The position numbers were made by a program, and so were the translations under genes. Source: Alphaproteobacteria bacterium (GTDB taxonomy: Bacteria; Pseudomonadota; Alphaproteobacteria; UBA8366; GCA-2717185). Taken from it: DNA of 64,000 bases. Positions within the stretch are counted from its first letter, which is position 1. The number at the start of each line of letters is the position of its first letter. The notes beneath the pieces are model-generated. The model did no database searches, was not told the DNA's origin, and was given only the letters and a program-made list of their open reading frames with translations. The stretch lies in assembly GCA_012103325.1 (NCBI GenBank), contig WLWY01000005.1, positions 124,001 through 188,000 of the forward strand, given 5' to 3'. Below, piece by piece: positions 55,419-64,000 of this stretch.

Positions 55419-56917
55419 TCAGGTTTGAGCGTAACGCCAGGGGAGCAGTTCGTCGATCCGATTGATTTTATGGTCGGCGATACAGGCTAGCGTGTCGGTT
55501 AGCCAGGCCTGCGGATCGACGCCATTGAGTTTTGCTGTCTCGATCAGCGTATAGGCGATGGCGGCTGATTTGCCGCCGGCCTCGGACCCCATGAAGAGAT
55601 AATTCTTCCGCCCCAGGGCGATGGGCCGCATGGATCGCTCTGCGGTATTGTTGTCGAGTTCAAGAAAGCCGTGATCTAGATATGGTCGCAGCTTCTTCAT
55701 GCGGGTCAGGGCGTAGCGAATAGCACCGGCTAAGGGTGATTTGCCGGATATCCGGGTCAATTGGGCATGCAGCCATGATTCCAGGTCGTCGAAGATTGGT
55801 TTTGATTGGCGCTGCCTGATCTTCACCCGTTGATCCGGCGATTGGCCCCGAACCTCCTTCTCGACGCCATAGAGTGTGGCGATACGTTTTATGGCTTCCT
55901 CGGCAATCGCCGATCCCTGAGCTTTGTGGATATCGACGAACTTGCGTCGGATATGGGCCATGCAGGCCACTTCCGTCACCTTGCCCGTGCGGTACAGGTC
56001 ATTGAACCCCGCATAGCCATCGGCATGCATGAAGCCCGTGAAGTCCGCTAGATGTTCGCGCGGGCGAACGCCCTTCCTGTCGGACGAGAACTGATACCAT
56101 GCGGCAGGATGCGCCTCTCCGGCCCAGGGTCGTTCATCGCGGACATAGGCCCAAAGCCGCGCGGTCCTGGTTTTACCGGAGCCTGGGGTCAGCATTTTTA
56201 CCGGCGTATCATCGGCGAAGAGGGCCTGTCCCTTTAAAACATGGCGCGCGACGGCGTCCGCCAAAGGTTCCAACAGAGCCGTGGATTTGCCAACCCAATC
56301 GGCCAGGGTGGAGCGGTCCAGATCGATCCCCTCGCGCTGGAATATCTGACTTTGCCGGTACAAAGGCGAATGATCGGCGTACTTGTTGACCAGCACATGG
56401 GCCAGTAGGCCAGGACCGGGCCGCCCGTGCTCAATCGGCCGCGACGGCAGGGCTGCCTGATGGAACGTCTCACAGCAGGTGCAGGCCATGCGCGGGCGAA
56501 CAATCCGGTTCACGACAAAACGTCCGGGGACATATTCCAGTTCCTCGGTGACATCGTCGCCAAGCGTTTTGAGCGCACCGCCGCATTCCCCACAGGCATC
56601 GCCCGGCGACAGTGTTGTCTCGTTGCGTGGGAGATGACCGGGCAGCGGTTTACGTTTGGGCTTGTCTTTTGGCGCTGCAGATTGATCTGCATTTGCATCG
56701 TCTGACGCGGGCTCCTGCGCGGACGCCGCAATCTCTTCGTCTTCCAGCGTCAACGCCAGTTGATCCAGAGCCTCCGAGCGCGACCCGAAGCGATGCTGGC
56801 GCATCCCGGCCAATTGGTGTTGGAGCTTCTCGATCAACACCGCCTGTGACTTCACTTCCGACGCCAGCGATGCCACCAGACCTTTTAATGCGGCAGGTTC
56901 TCAGCGTCGTCGAGCAT
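55419..56917 (-). pseudogene. tnpC: IS66 transposase TnpC with an N-terminal frameshift
   Basis: Most of the gene is open (485 residues from GTG 56876): a coiled helical start, the zinc-finger segment [12 protein letters not shown]...CTCCETF, and the DDE core with [30 protein letters not shown] and [25 protein letters not shown]. Upstream, the usual start ([12 protein letters not shown] at 56917) is joined to the rest only if one base is restored near 56889-56891. Without it translation stops after ten codons. The total 55419-56917 is 1499 bases, one short of a whole frame. TnpC may still start at the downstream GTG without its first 14 residues. Confidence 0.82.
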
Positions 56918-56989
56918 GCCGGCAATCTATCAGCCGCCACCCCGCATGGGAATCCCCGGAAATTGACAACCCTTTGCTGTGAAACGACT

Positions 56990-57349
56990 TTACCCAGCCG
57001 TCAGGGGACGCCACGTTCGTTGTGGTATGCGCCAATCAATCCCTTCCAGCAGCATCGCCAATTGAGCCGGGGTCAGCGCAACCTTGCCCGCTTTCGCAGA
57101 CGGCCAGACAAACCGTCCCTTCTCCAGACGCTTCGAGAACAGACATGCCCCTTGCCCGTCCCACCAGATCACCTTGATCAGATCGCCACGGCGACCCCGG
57201 AAGACGAACAGATGACCGCAATACGGCGCCGCCTTTAGAACCTTCTCTGTTTGCGCTGACAGCCCATTGAACCCCTTACGCATGTCCGTCACGCCGGCCG
57301 CAAGCCAAACCTTCGTGTTCGTGGGAACCGGGATCATCCCGACAAGCAC
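56990..57349 (-). CDS. tnpB: IS66 accessory protein TnpB (Orf2)
   Basis: 119 residues with the typical opening [38 protein letters not shown] and the conserved [38 protein letters not shown] stretch. It helps IS66 transposition, but its biochemical role is unsettled. The start overlaps the end of tnpA by 16 bases, as in other IS66 elements. Confidence 0.93.
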   Translation of the reverse strand: MLVGMIPVPTNTKVWLAAGVTDMRKGFNGLSAQTEKVLKAAPYCGHLFVFRGRRGDLIKVIWWDGQGACLFSKRLEKGRFVWPSAKAGKVALTPAQLAMLLEGIDWRIPQRTWRPLTAG

Positions 57350-57711
57350 CGGAGCAGACGTACGAGCGCTTCGGGATCGTAAGGGCCGCTAATGCTCAAG
57401 CGATGACCTCCGGCAAGCGTGACCTCGATCTTGCCTTCGTCACCAACAGGGCGCTCGGCTTCGTGCTCGACGTGACGCGCAATCTCAACCGGCAGGAAAC
57501 AGGCGGCGTCATCGACCGTGTCACTTCCCGCAAACCGGGGATCTTTCAGCCAGTTGAAAACCTGATTGGCGTTCACATTGTAGCGCCGTGCAACCTGTGA
57601 AACCGAAACGCCCGCAAACCGCGTCTGTGCGCAAATCATCCGCTTCTCGTCTGCACTCCAGCGCCGACGCTTGCCCCGCTTCGCCACATCCTGATCCCCG
57701 TTAGTGTCCAC
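57334..57711 (-). CDS. tnpA: IS66 accessory protein TnpA (helix-turn-helix)
   Basis: 125 residues. [44 protein letters not shown] is a helix-turn-helix of the IS3/IS66 OrfA kind, and the C-terminal part ([29 protein letters not shown]) is the IS66 OrfA tail. The GTG start lies inside a perfect inverted repeat that could hide it in the mRNA; no good ribosome binding site is seen. Confidence 0.9.
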   Translation of the reverse strand: MDTNGDQDVAKRGKRRRWSADEKRMICAQTRFAGVSVSQVARRYNVNANQVFNWLKDPRFAGSDTVDDAACFLPVEIARHVEHEAERPVGDEGKIEVTLAGGHRLSISGPYDPEALVRLLRCLSG

Positions 57712-57728
57712 CTAAACAAGTGGACACT
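57703..57728 (-). promoter_or_regulatory. Inverted repeat over the tnpA start codon
   Basis: AGTGTCCAC, an 8-base loop, then GTGGACACT: nine perfect base pairs that include the GTG start codon. In the transcript this would form a hairpin covering the start. Such structures in insertion sequences block translation from outside promoters; whether that happens here is not shown. Confidence 0.5.
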
Positions 57729-57775
57729 AAACCTCACTTCTTCTGCACGGCAGAGCGGTCAGGCCGGACGCTTAC

Positions 57776-57964
57776 GATAAGCTTGTAGTCCATCTGTTTG
57801 CTTTCACACTGAATTTGAGGCGCTTCTTGTATCCAGACGATACCCGGGAGTCGACCGCCGAAGTTTCGATTGCCGCCGAACAATGCGTTCGACGCAGAAC
57901 CGAATCGTTGTATTTATGGGATTGGTGCCCACAAACTATCGTTTCCAACCCTTTGGCCTTGAAC
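57776..57964. other. Spacer between IS66 and the DUF6898-like gene
   Basis: About 190 bases with no recognisable gene. Open frames across it have no domain signal. It should contain the promoter of the DUF6898-like gene; I see no convincing promoter. Confidence 0.3.
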
Positions 57965-58180
57965 ATGTCGCGACGTCACGAGCACGGAGTCATAATCGAG
58001 CTTATCTCGATCGGCAGTTACGTGAAGGTTTCTGCCATCGATACCCGAACCGGAACGGAAGTGTCGATCGTCGGCGACCCGAAGCGCGGCGAAGTCGCCT
58101 TGCGGCGTATCGCGATGCGGAAGCTTGAAAATGTGATGCGTAAAGCCGCGGAGAAGGGCGAGCGCGGCCGTCTGGTTTAG
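57965..58180 (+). CDS. Small DUF6898-like protein
   Basis: 71 residues: VIIELISIGSYVKVSAIDTRTGTEVSIVGDPKRGEVALRRIAMRKLENVM. The 'G(S)VKVxAIDxxTGxEVSIVGdp' pattern with a following helix resembles a small alphaproteobacterial domain of unknown function that I know as DUF6898. The ORF track begins at 57815 in sequence near the IS66 end; the ATG at 57965 gives a compact domain and is preferred. It converges with the rhodanese gene, stops seven bases apart. Confidence 0.6.
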   Translation: MSRRHEHGVIIELISIGSYVKVSAIDTRTGTEVSIVGDPKRGEVALRRIAMRKLENVMRKAAEKGERGRLV

Positions 58181-58187
58181 CGCTATC

Positions 58188-59756
58188 TCAGGATGTCGCG
58201 ACCTGGAAACGATGGTCGTCGTCGGCCGCCATCTGGTTTACCAAATCGATTTCCCAGGCGAGATAGGCGCGCATCGCGTCTTCGACCGCGCCGCTCTGTT
58301 CGCGGGCCTTGAGGCGTATATCGTCGGGTGCGCTCGCCATATCGGTGGCGCCGCGTTCCAGCGCCAGCCCCTTGTCGATCCAGGCCTGCGTGCCGCCGGC
58401 GAGCGCGCGAGCGCCGCCGCCAATTTCGCTTGCAGCGAGGCGGGCAAGCCGTCCGTCCGGCGACGTCAGGATCAAGGCCTCCGCAGACACATCGCTCGTA
58501 AGGCGGGAGCGGATGGCGAACTGCGCGCCGGGTATATGGCCCTCGCGGTATTGCCGGCTGGTCGCCAAATCGACGATCGTGTCGGTTGTGTCTTGCAGCG
58601 CGTCGACATCGATCGTCGGTGCGGAGGCAGCGTCCAATCCGAGGATACGGGGCTCGTATGACCCGGAAGTGAGGTCGTTGCGTGTCGGATCGATGGTGTG
58701 GATTGCCAAGTCGATCCATCCCATCTGCCGCAGCCAGGATGCCGTGATTGTGGCACGCACGCCGTTGTCGTCGACAAGAACGACCCTCCCGTCCCAGGCA
58801 CCCAGATAGACGTCGGTTTCCTGCACCAGCTGTCCGCCGGGCGCGAGCCGCGCGTCGGGCAGATGTCCGGCCTCGTATTCTTCCGGTGTGCGCACGTCGA
58901 GGATGTAGAGGCTGCGGCGGTCGGCTTCCGCGCGCCAGACGTCCAATGTCGCGTCGCGGATGGACCGAATGGTAAAGCGGTCCGCAATGCGGGCGGTGGC
59001 GTCGAGCGCCTTGGCCAGCCCGTCCGGAGATACCTCCGGCGGGCGCCGCGTGGCGCCTCGCACGACATCGAACCCCGACAGGTGCCATGCCTGGGTGCCG
59101 TTCTTGAGGGACACGATCTTGTTGGGAACGCCGGCGTTGATCAGCGCCTGCGCGCCGATAATGCTGCGTGTGCGGCCGCCGCAATTGACGATGACGGTCG
59201 TCTCCGGCGACGGCGTCAGGTCGGCGAAGCGGTAGACCAGCTCCGCGCCGGGCACGCTGACCGCGCCGGGGATGCTGTTTTCGTGATACTCCTCGTAGGA
59301 CCGGCTGTCATAGATGGCGATATCGTCGCCTCGGTCGATCATGGCCTGCAATTCTTCTGCGGAAATCCATGGCGTGCCGGCTTCGTGCTCGACGACCTCG
59401 GCGAAGGCCTTGCTGGGCACATGGATGCCGCTATAGATAGGATAGCCGGCCGCTTCCCACGCCGCGACGCCGCCGTCGAGTAGGGAAACGTCGGTATAGC
59501 CGAGGGCCGCCATCCGCGCGGCCGCCTTTTCCGCGAGCCTGTCGCCATCGTCGCACCACACCACGCGGGCGGACCGGCGCGGGACGAGCGCGTCGACCAG
59601 GACTTCCAGCCGGCTGAGCGGCACGCAGGACGTCATCAACAGGTGGCGCGCGTCGAAAGGCACTTCCTCGCGGGCGTCGAGCAGGGCCAACTCGTCGCCG
59701 TCATGTAGCCATGCTTTCAGGGTTGCGGCATCGATCCGGCTTACTGTCTCGCTCAC
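58188..59756 (-). CDS. Four-domain rhodanese-like sulfurtransferase
   Basis: 522 residues made of four rhodanese modules. Module 1 (about 1-110) has an active loop VVWCDDGDR with Cys. Module 2 (about 130-240) has IVNCGGRTRS, a full catalytic loop. Module 3 (about 265-360) has VVLVDDNGVRA, with Asp where Cys should be. Module 4 (about 385-475) has LILTSPDGRLA, with Ser. So two modules look catalytic and two look degenerate. Each has the usual LDxRxxxxYxxGHIPGA-type motif. A role in persulfide or thiosulfate handling is likely. The gene stands alone on the minus strand, next to the dioxygenase gene. Confidence 0.9.
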   Translation of the reverse strand: MSETVSRIDAATLKAWLHDGDELALLDAREEVPFDARHLLMTSCVPLSRLEVLVDALVPRRSARVVWCDDGDRLAEKAAARMAALGYTDVSLLDGGVAAWEAAGYPIYSGIHVPSKAFAEVVEHEAGTPWISAEELQAMIDRGDDIAIYDSRSYEEYHENSIPGAVSVPGAELVYRFADLTPSPETTVIVNCGGRTRSIIGAQALINAGVPNKIVSLKNGTQAWHLSGFDVVRGATRRPPEVSPDGLAKALDATARIADRFTIRSIRDATLDVWRAEADRRSLYILDVRTPEEYEAGHLPDARLAPGGQLVQETDVYLGAWDGRVVLVDDNGVRATITASWLRQMGWIDLAIHTIDPTRNDLTSGSYEPRILGLDAASAPTIDVDALQDTTDTIVDLATSRQYREGHIPGAQFAIRSRLTSDVSAEALILTSPDGRLARLAASEIGGGARALAGGTQAWIDKGLALERGATDMASAPDDIRLKAREQSGAVEDAMRAYLAWEIDLVNQMAADDDHRFQVATS

Positions 59757-59806
59757 GCTATGCTCCTACCGTTGATTACCGATAGTAGCCCGCCGCGCGG
59801 CGGGAG

Positions 59807-60505
59807 CTAAATCTTTTCCCGTCGGACGCCGGGAATGCCGAGCGTGATGTCGAATACGCCGAGGCGCGATTCCGCTTCGAGTGCCGCCGTTGGCGGTTTC
59901 AGCGCGACCGTTACCCGGTTGCGGTCTGCGTCCGTCGGCAGGCCCTGCAGCAGAAAGTCGCTGTCGTTCAGCGGTTCGCCGGCGAAATAGAGTTGCGTCG
60001 TCCAGGACGGCCCGCCCGGTGGGAAAACCGCGAAATGGATATGCGGCGGACGCAGCCAGTTCGGCGAGTCGGGGTAGGGGCCGGGCTTGATCGTGCGGAA
60101 CCGGTAGGCGCCGGCCTCGTCGGTTGCGTCGTGGCCAAAGCCCTGGAAGTTCGGGTCGAGTTTCAGGTTGGAGTTTTCGTGCCGCGGATGGTTGTAGCGG
60201 CCGTACTGGTTGGCCTGCCAGATCTCGACCCGCGCACCCTTGATGGCTTTGCCGGACTGATCGCGCACCCGGCCGGAGATATGGATCATCTCACCGTCGG
60301 CCCGCTGGGTCCGACCCGGCAGAAACAGCAGATCATTGTCGATAGACAGCGGTTTGAAGGGGGCATAGAACGGCCCGGCGGGCTGCATCGGTGTCGGCGG
60401 AAACCAGGCCGACGCGGCCGGTTTCAGACTGGCGGTCAGCGCGCTTGCGCTCAAGGATACCTGTAGGAGCCGACGCCGGGTCAATCCCTGTCTGTCGTGC
60501 GACAT
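59807..60505 (-). CDS. Tat-exported intradiol ring-cleavage dioxygenase
   Basis: Iron(III) enzyme of the protocatechuate 3,4-dioxygenase/catechol dioxygenase family, 232 residues. The start carries a twin-arginine signal peptide (TRRRLLQVSLSASALTASLKPAASA). Iron ligands are visible: Tyr in NQYGRYNHPRH near residue 110, a second Tyr in IKPGPYPDSP near residue 150, and His/His in PPHIHFAVFP near residue 165. Export makes it unlike cytoplasmic PcaH. The track start at 60547 is extended; ATG 60505 gives the normal Tat signal. Confidence 0.86.
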   Translation of the reverse strand: MSHDRQGLTRRRLLQVSLSASALTASLKPAASAWFPPTPMQPAGPFYAPFKPLSIDNDLLFLPGRTQRADGEMIHISGRVRDQSGKAIKGARVEIWQANQYGRYNHPRHENSNLKLDPNFQGFGHDATDEAGAYRFRTIKPGPYPDSPNWLRPPHIHFAVFPPGGPSWTTQLYFAGEPLNDSDFLLQGLPTDADRNRVTVALKPPTAALEAESRLGVFDITLGIPGVRREKI

Positions 60506-60622
60506 GACGCCCTTTCCCTGCTTGTGCCAAGACGAGTTTCTTAGCATGCGCGAATGGCAGGCGCTGTCACTTCAACGTGAAAGGGTTGTGTGTCCGCGCG
60601 TCTCCGCGCGGACGCCGTATTA

Positions 60623-61069
60623 TCAGCTGGCCGGCGGGCCGGAACGGCCGCGGCCAAGTCCGATGCGCTTGGCGAAACTGGACCGTTGCGCGGAATAGTT
60701 CGGCGCGACCATCGGATAATCCGAGTTGAGGCCCCATTTCGCGCGGTATTCCTCCGGCGTCATGCTGTAGTTGGTCCGGAGATGGCGCTTCAGCATTTTC
60801 AGCTTCTTGCCATCTTCGAGGCAGACGATGAAATCCGGCGTGATCGACTTGCGGATGGGAACCGCAGGCTTTGGCCGTTCGCCGCCGTTGGGATAGCTGG
60901 TATCCAGAGTCCGCAGTGTTCCGAAAACGGAACTGATGACATCCGGAATCTTCGCCAGCGGCAAAGAATTGTTGCCAACATATGCCGAAACGACTTCTGT
61001 CGTCATGCGGAGCATGTCGCCCTGCGAGATATTATTGTTGGACTTTTCAAGTCCTGACTTGTCGGTCAT
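60623..61069 (-). CDS. mucR: MucR/Ros-family transcriptional regulator
   Basis: 148 residues. The prokaryotic zinc-finger region FIVCLEDGKKLKMLKRHLRTNYSMTPEEYRAKWGL near residue 80 is diagnostic, with the Cys/His ligand set partly altered as in other MucR proteins. The N-terminal half (MLRMTTEVVSAYVGNNSLPLAKIPDVISSVFGTL) mediates oligomerisation. MucR proteins are global, nucleoid-associated regulators of exopolysaccharide, motility and virulence, and they bind AT-rich DNA. The strongly AT-rich region just upstream fits self-regulation. ATG 61069 follows GGTGGA; GTG 61078 is an alternative. Confidence 0.93.
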   Translation of the reverse strand: MTDKSGLEKSNNNISQGDMLRMTTEVVSAYVGNNSLPLAKIPDVISSVFGTLRTLDTSYPNGGERPKPAVPIRKSITPDFIVCLEDGKKLKMLKRHLRTNYSMTPEEYRAKWGLNSDYPMVAPNYSAQRSSFAKRIGLGRGRSGPPAS

Positions 61070-61078
61070 AGAGTCCAC

Positions 61079-61478
61079 CCGTTAATCAAACTCTGTTCAC
61101 TCTTTTGAATATGCACACTGTACAGTCAATGTCAATTAAAGCCGAATATAGCGTTAATATTCATTTCATTTGAAAACATTTAAGTAGTTAATAGATTTGT
61201 ACTTTAAATCTATTTTATACTATATATGGTAAAATTAACTTATTTATTATCAATATAGTGTGGTGTGTGCGGCCGGGGCGTGATTGTTGATTCAATGACG
61301 GGACGAGAACATCAACTCTTCCTGTGAATACTGTTGTCTGTCCGACTTTTTGCCGGTTTCCGGCTAAAGATAGAGCACAGCTTGTGGGAACGCTGGCGCC
61401 CACATGCGACATATGGTAACTCATGACATTGAGGAAGCGGGTGGAGTGCGCCGTCAGGACGGCGCGGGAATTTGCGAC
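61079..61478. promoter_or_regulatory. AT-rich divergent region between mucR and rpiB
   Basis: 400 bases without a gene. Bases 61080-61270 are far more AT-rich than the rest of the window, with TA steps and short T tracts of the kind MucR binds. A perfect inverted repeat ATAGATTT-N7-AAATCTAT lies near 61190-61215. A GCCGG-TTT-CCGGC hairpin is near 61350. The long 5' region before rpiB contains no convincing open frame. Confidence 0.5.
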
Positions 61479-61937
61479 ATGACAGCCATTCAAAGCGCAG
61501 CAGGGGCCGTCGGTATCGCCTCGGATCATGCGGGCTATGACTTGAAGTCGACGCTCAAAGTCTTGCTGTCCGAGATGGGATTCGAAGCGGTCGATCTAGG
61601 CACCGATGGTCTGGACTCTGTCGACTATCCGGACTTCGCCGACGCGCTGGCCGGGGCGATGGCCGAAGGGCGCGTCGCGCGCGGTATTCTCGTCTGCGGC
61701 ACCGGGATCGGTATCGCGATGGCGGCGAACCGGCACCGCAACGTTCGCGCCGCGACCTGCCATGATACGACCGATGCGCGATTGGCGCGGCAGCACAACG
61801 ACGCGAACGTGCTGGCGCTCGGCGCGCGGACGATGGGCCCGGAAGTTGCGCAGGACTGTGTGCGGGTTTTCCTACAAACCGAATTCGAAGGGGATACGAA
61901 CCCGCGCCATGCAAGGCGGGTTGCGAAAATGTCCTGA
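61479..61937 (+). CDS. rpiB: Ribose-5-phosphate isomerase B
   Basis: Interconverts ribose 5-phosphate and ribulose 5-phosphate. 152 residues: VGIASDHAGYDLKSTLKVLL at the start, DFADALAGAM near residue 50, the catalytic Cys in GILVCGTGIGIAMAANRHRNVRAA near residue 70, and ARQHNDANVLALGART near residue 105. The ORF track starts at 61404; ATG 61479 is the natural start. It leads rpiB-glyA-nrdR-ribD, a common alphaproteobacterial order. Confidence 0.95.
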   Translation: MTAIQSAAGAVGIASDHAGYDLKSTLKVLLSEMGFEAVDLGTDGLDSVDYPDFADALAGAMAEGRVARGILVCGTGIGIAMAANRHRNVRAATCHDTTDARLARQHNDANVLALGARTMGPEVAQDCVRVFLQTEFEGDTNPRHARRVAKMS

Positions 61938-61981
61938 GGGGCGGCACGTCCGTCCCCGATGAAAAGGAATATTGGTAGACC

Positions 61982-63298
61982 GTGCTGCATAACGCTTCCG
62001 AAAAGCCGGGATCCGCACCGGACAAGTTTTTCGACGAGGACCTCACTCAGGCTGACCCGGAACTGCAGGCGACGCTCGTGGCGGAATGCCGGCGGCAACA
62101 GGATCAGATAGAGCTCATCGCATCGGAGAATATCGTCAGCAAGGCGGTGCTTCAGGCCGCTGGCTCGGTGCTCACCAATAAATACGCCGAGGGATATCCC
62201 GGCCGCCGCTACTATGGCGGTTGCGAGCATGTCGACGATACCGAGCGGTTAGCGATCGAGCGGGCGAAGGCCTTGTTCGGCTGCAGTTTTGTTAACGTGC
62301 AACCCCATGCCGGCGCGCAGGCGAACGAGGCTGTTTTCCTCGCCTTGGTCAAGCCGGGCGAGACGATCATGGGGATGTCCCTTGCCGCCGGTGGCCACCT
62401 CACGCACGGCGCGCGGCCGAATATTTCCGGGAAATGGTTCGATGCGGTGCAGTACGGCGTCCGTCCGGACGATGCACTGGTCGATTTCGACGAGGTTGCT
62501 TCCTTGGCCAAGGAACATCGTCCCAAGCTCATCATCGCCGGCGGGTCCGCTTATCCACGCGAGATAGATTTTACCCGGTTCCGCGAGATTGCGGATTCGG
62601 TCGACGCGTATTTCATGGTCGACATGGCGCATTTCGCCGGGCTTGTCGCCGGCGGTGCGCATCCGACCCCCTTCGGCCACGCTCATGTCGTGACCACGAC
62701 GACCCACAAGACGTTGCGCGGGCCGCGCGGCGGCATGATCATGACGGACGACGAGGCGATCGCGAAGAAGATCGACAGCGCGGTCTTTCCCGGTCTGCAG
62801 GGTGGGCCGCTGATGCATATAATCGCCGCGAAGGCGGTCGCTTTCAGAGAAGCGTTGGATCCGTCGTTTAAGGATTATGCGAAAGCCGTGGCGGAAAATG
62901 CGCGCGTTCTCGCGGACACATTGATCGAAGGGGGGCTGGATATCGTGTCCGGCGGTACGGATACACATGTGGTCCTCGTCGATTTGCGGCCGCTGGGATT
63001 GACCGGCGACATTTCGGAATCGAGTCTCGAGCGGGCCGGCATGACCTGCAACAAGAACGGTGTGCCGTTCGATCCCGAAAAGCCGACGGTGACGTCCGGC
63101 ATACGGCTTGGCAGCCCGGCGGCGACGACACGCGGTTTCGGCGTTGCCGAGTTTCGCAAGGTTGGCGAAATGATTGTCGAAGTCCTTCAAGGGCTGGCGG
63201 CAAACCGCGATAATAATGCTGCGGTCGAAACCGCAGTGCATTCGCGCGTCGGTGCGCTGTGCCGGCGTTTTCCTATCTATTCGGATTTATACGAGTGA
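61982..63298 (+). CDS. glyA: Serine hydroxymethyltransferase
   Basis: PLP enzyme making glycine and 5,10-methylene-tetrahydrofolate from serine. 438 residues: [43 protein letters not shown] near residue 38, [14 protein letters not shown] near residue 215, and the PLP Lys in [19 protein letters not shown] near residue 240. Length is slightly above the usual 420-430 because of the N-terminus. Start is GTG. nrdR follows 18 bases later. Confidence 0.96.
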   Translation: MLHNASEKPGSAPDKFFDEDLTQADPELQATLVAECRRQQDQIELIASENIVSKAVLQAAGSVLTNKYAEGYPGRRYYGGCEHVDDTERLAIERAKALFGCSFVNVQPHAGAQANEAVFLALVKPGETIMGMSLAAGGHLTHGARPNISGKWFDAVQYGVRPDDALVDFDEVASLAKEHRPKLIIAGGSAYPREIDFTRFREIADSVDAYFMVDMAHFAGLVAGGAHPTPFGHAHVVTTTTHKTLRGPRGGMIMTDDEAIAKKIDSAVFPGLQGGPLMHIIAAKAVAFREALDPSFKDYAKAVAENARVLADTLIEGGLDIVSGGTDTHVVLVDLRPLGLTGDISESSLERAGMTCNKNGVPFDPEKPTVTSGIRLGSPAATTRGFGVAEFRKVGEMIVEVLQGLAANRDNNAAVETAVHSRVGALCRRFPIYSDLYE

Positions 63299-63316
63299 CC
63301 GGGGAGGTCTGAAGTC

Positions 63317-63778
63317 ATGCGTTGTCCCTTCTGTGCTCACAACGATACGCAAGTTAAGGATTCGCGGCCGACGGAGGACAACTCCGCGATACGGCGGCGG
63401 CGGTATTGTCCGAATTGCGGCGCCCGCTTCACGACGTTCGAGCGGGTTCAGCTGCGCGAACTTACCGTCCTGAAGAAAGGCGGTCAGCGAGAACCCTTCG
63501 ACCGGGAGAAGCTCCTGCGCTCGATGCGGATTGCATTGCGCAAGCGGCCCGTCGAGGAAGACCGGGTGGACCGCGTCGTCAACGGCATTGTGCGCCGCCT
63601 GGAAAGCTCCGGCGAGATCGAGATCACCGTCGACAATATCGGCGAACTCGTGATGGAAGCACTGCTGACCTTGGATAAGGTCGCCTATATCCGCTTCGCC
63701 TCCGTCTACCGGAATTTCCGGGAGACGAAGGATTTCGAAGACTTTATCACCGGCGAACTCGGTGCCGAGGACGACTAA
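63317..63778 (+). CDS. nrdR: Transcriptional repressor NrdR
   Basis: Represses ribonucleotide reductase genes in response to dATP/ATP. 153 residues: an N-terminal zinc ribbon ([18 protein letters not shown]...[15 protein letters not shown]) and an ATP-cone domain ([31 protein letters not shown], from about residue 48). Normal length. Its end overlaps the likely start of ribD. Confidence 0.96.
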   Translation: MRCPFCAHNDTQVKDSRPTEDNSAIRRRRYCPNCGARFTTFERVQLRELTVLKKGGQREPFDREKLLRSMRIALRKRPVEEDRVDRVVNGIVRRLESSGEIEITVDNIGELVMEALLTLDKVAYIRFASVYRNFRETKDFEDFITGELGAEDD

Positions 63779-64000
63779 ACAGACGGATGAAATCCACATG
63801 CGCGCGGCGCTGGCATTGGCGCGGCGCGGTCTCGGCGTTGTCTGGCCGAATCCGTCGGTTGGCTGTGTCATCGTAAAAGACGATCGGGTTGTCGGCCGCG
63901 GCTGGACTCAGCCGGGGGGCCGTCCCCATGCCGAAACCGAAGCGTTGCGCAGAGCCGGCGCTGCCGCCAAGGGCGCTTGCGCTTACGTTACTCTCGAACC
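63762..64000 (+). CDS. ribD: Bifunctional riboflavin deaminase/reductase RibD, 5' part
   Basis: Not in the ORF track because it runs off the window. About 79 codons are visible from GTG 63762, or 67 from ATG 63798. [35 protein letters not shown], and the zinc motif [15 protein letters not shown] identify the N-terminal deaminase domain; the second zinc motif begins at the last bases (YVTLEP). Catalyses early steps of riboflavin synthesis. The likely GTG start lies inside the nrdR 3' end. Confidence 0.9.
   Translation, partial: MPRTTKQTDEIHMRAALALARRGLGVVWPNPSVGCVIVKDDRVVGRGWTQPGGRPHAETEALRRAGAAAKGACAYVTLE

Larger units (their letters stand above)
55368..57775. mobile_element. IS66-family insertion sequence
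   Basis: About 2.4 kb with the three genes tnpA, tnpB and tnpC of IS66 elements. The ends are imperfect inverted repeats: left GTGAGCGTCCGG, and right end whose complement is GTAAGCGTCCGG. The eight bases outside each end (CTTTCACG and GATAAGCT) differ, so the 8-bp target duplication expected of IS66 is absent, suggesting a later rearrangement. tnpC is frameshifted near its start. Confidence 0.88.

Overview
The window reads as chromosomal DNA of a free-living, motile alphaproteobacterium, most likely a Rhodospirillales-type lineage. The evidence is the gene order rpoZ-rsh-pdxJ-acpS-lepB-rnc-era-recO-parC, a MucR/Ros regulator, an LdtR-type MarR regulator, an M23 peptidase/bactofilin pair, a bpt arginyl/leucyl-transferase, CtrA-like half sites before motA, and GC-rich coding sequence. 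No tRNA, rRNA or CRISPR array was recognised. This assignment is inference from gene content, not from a database search.

Layout. 0.1-1.8 kb: glpD and a small basic protein. 1.8-7.3 kb (minus): an operon of HD hydrolase, amidase, FAD-linked oxidase, SDR and thiolase with stop/start overlaps. 7.3-12.0 kb (plus): SDR, NTF2-like protein, small unknown protein, DUF3105 protein, M23 peptidase and bactofilin. 12.0-16.6 kb (minus): LLM oxidoreductase, alpha/beta hydrolase, haloacid dehalogenase and lytic transglycosylase. 16.7-19.4 kb: dapA and smpB, then UDG and a NYN protein on the other strand. 19.6-35.0 kb: the conserved rpoZ...parC cluster, carrying two palindromic repeat insertions and interrupted between era and recO by a 5 kb accessory island (IS5-family element, DUF1445 protein, lipoprotein, NIPSNAP protein and a cobalt-type nitrile hydratase operon). 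35.0-39.3 kb: bpt, an RDD protein and a motA-motB-motB operon. 39.5-44.9 kb: threonine dehydratase, ornithine decarboxylase, two adjacent broken alpha/beta hydrolase genes and hemB. 45.0-48.1 kb: a valine-catabolism operon. 48.1-54.4 kb: MarR-type regulator, glutamine amidotransferase, then a WalW-type deacetylase/carbamoyltransferase/methyltransferase set and a LuxR-type regulator. 54.4-57.8 kb: a glutathione S-transferase fused at its 5' end to a truncated ABC ATPase, beside an IS66 element with a frameshifted tnpC. 57.9-61.1 kb: DUF6898-like protein, four-domain rhodanese, Tat-exported intradiol dioxygenase and MucR. 61.5-64.0 kb: rpiB-glyA-nrdR-ribD, with ribD running off the end.

The most unusual signal is non-coding. 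Two loci (about 22155-22417 and 25061-25220) carry members of one palindromic repeat family. They share terminal inverted repeats ending in CCAAGG next to TA, and a common core built on CGATGCGGGGCATCG. The stems between differ in sequence from copy to copy but keep their base pairing. One copy forms a perfect 53-bp stem directly in front of rnc, the gene for RNase III, which is the enzyme expected to cut it. Other points of interest are the duplicated motB, paired CtrA-like half sites before motA, local gene decay at 42.0-43.9 kb, the ABC/GST junction, and the WalW/carbamoyltransferase/methyltransferase cassette.
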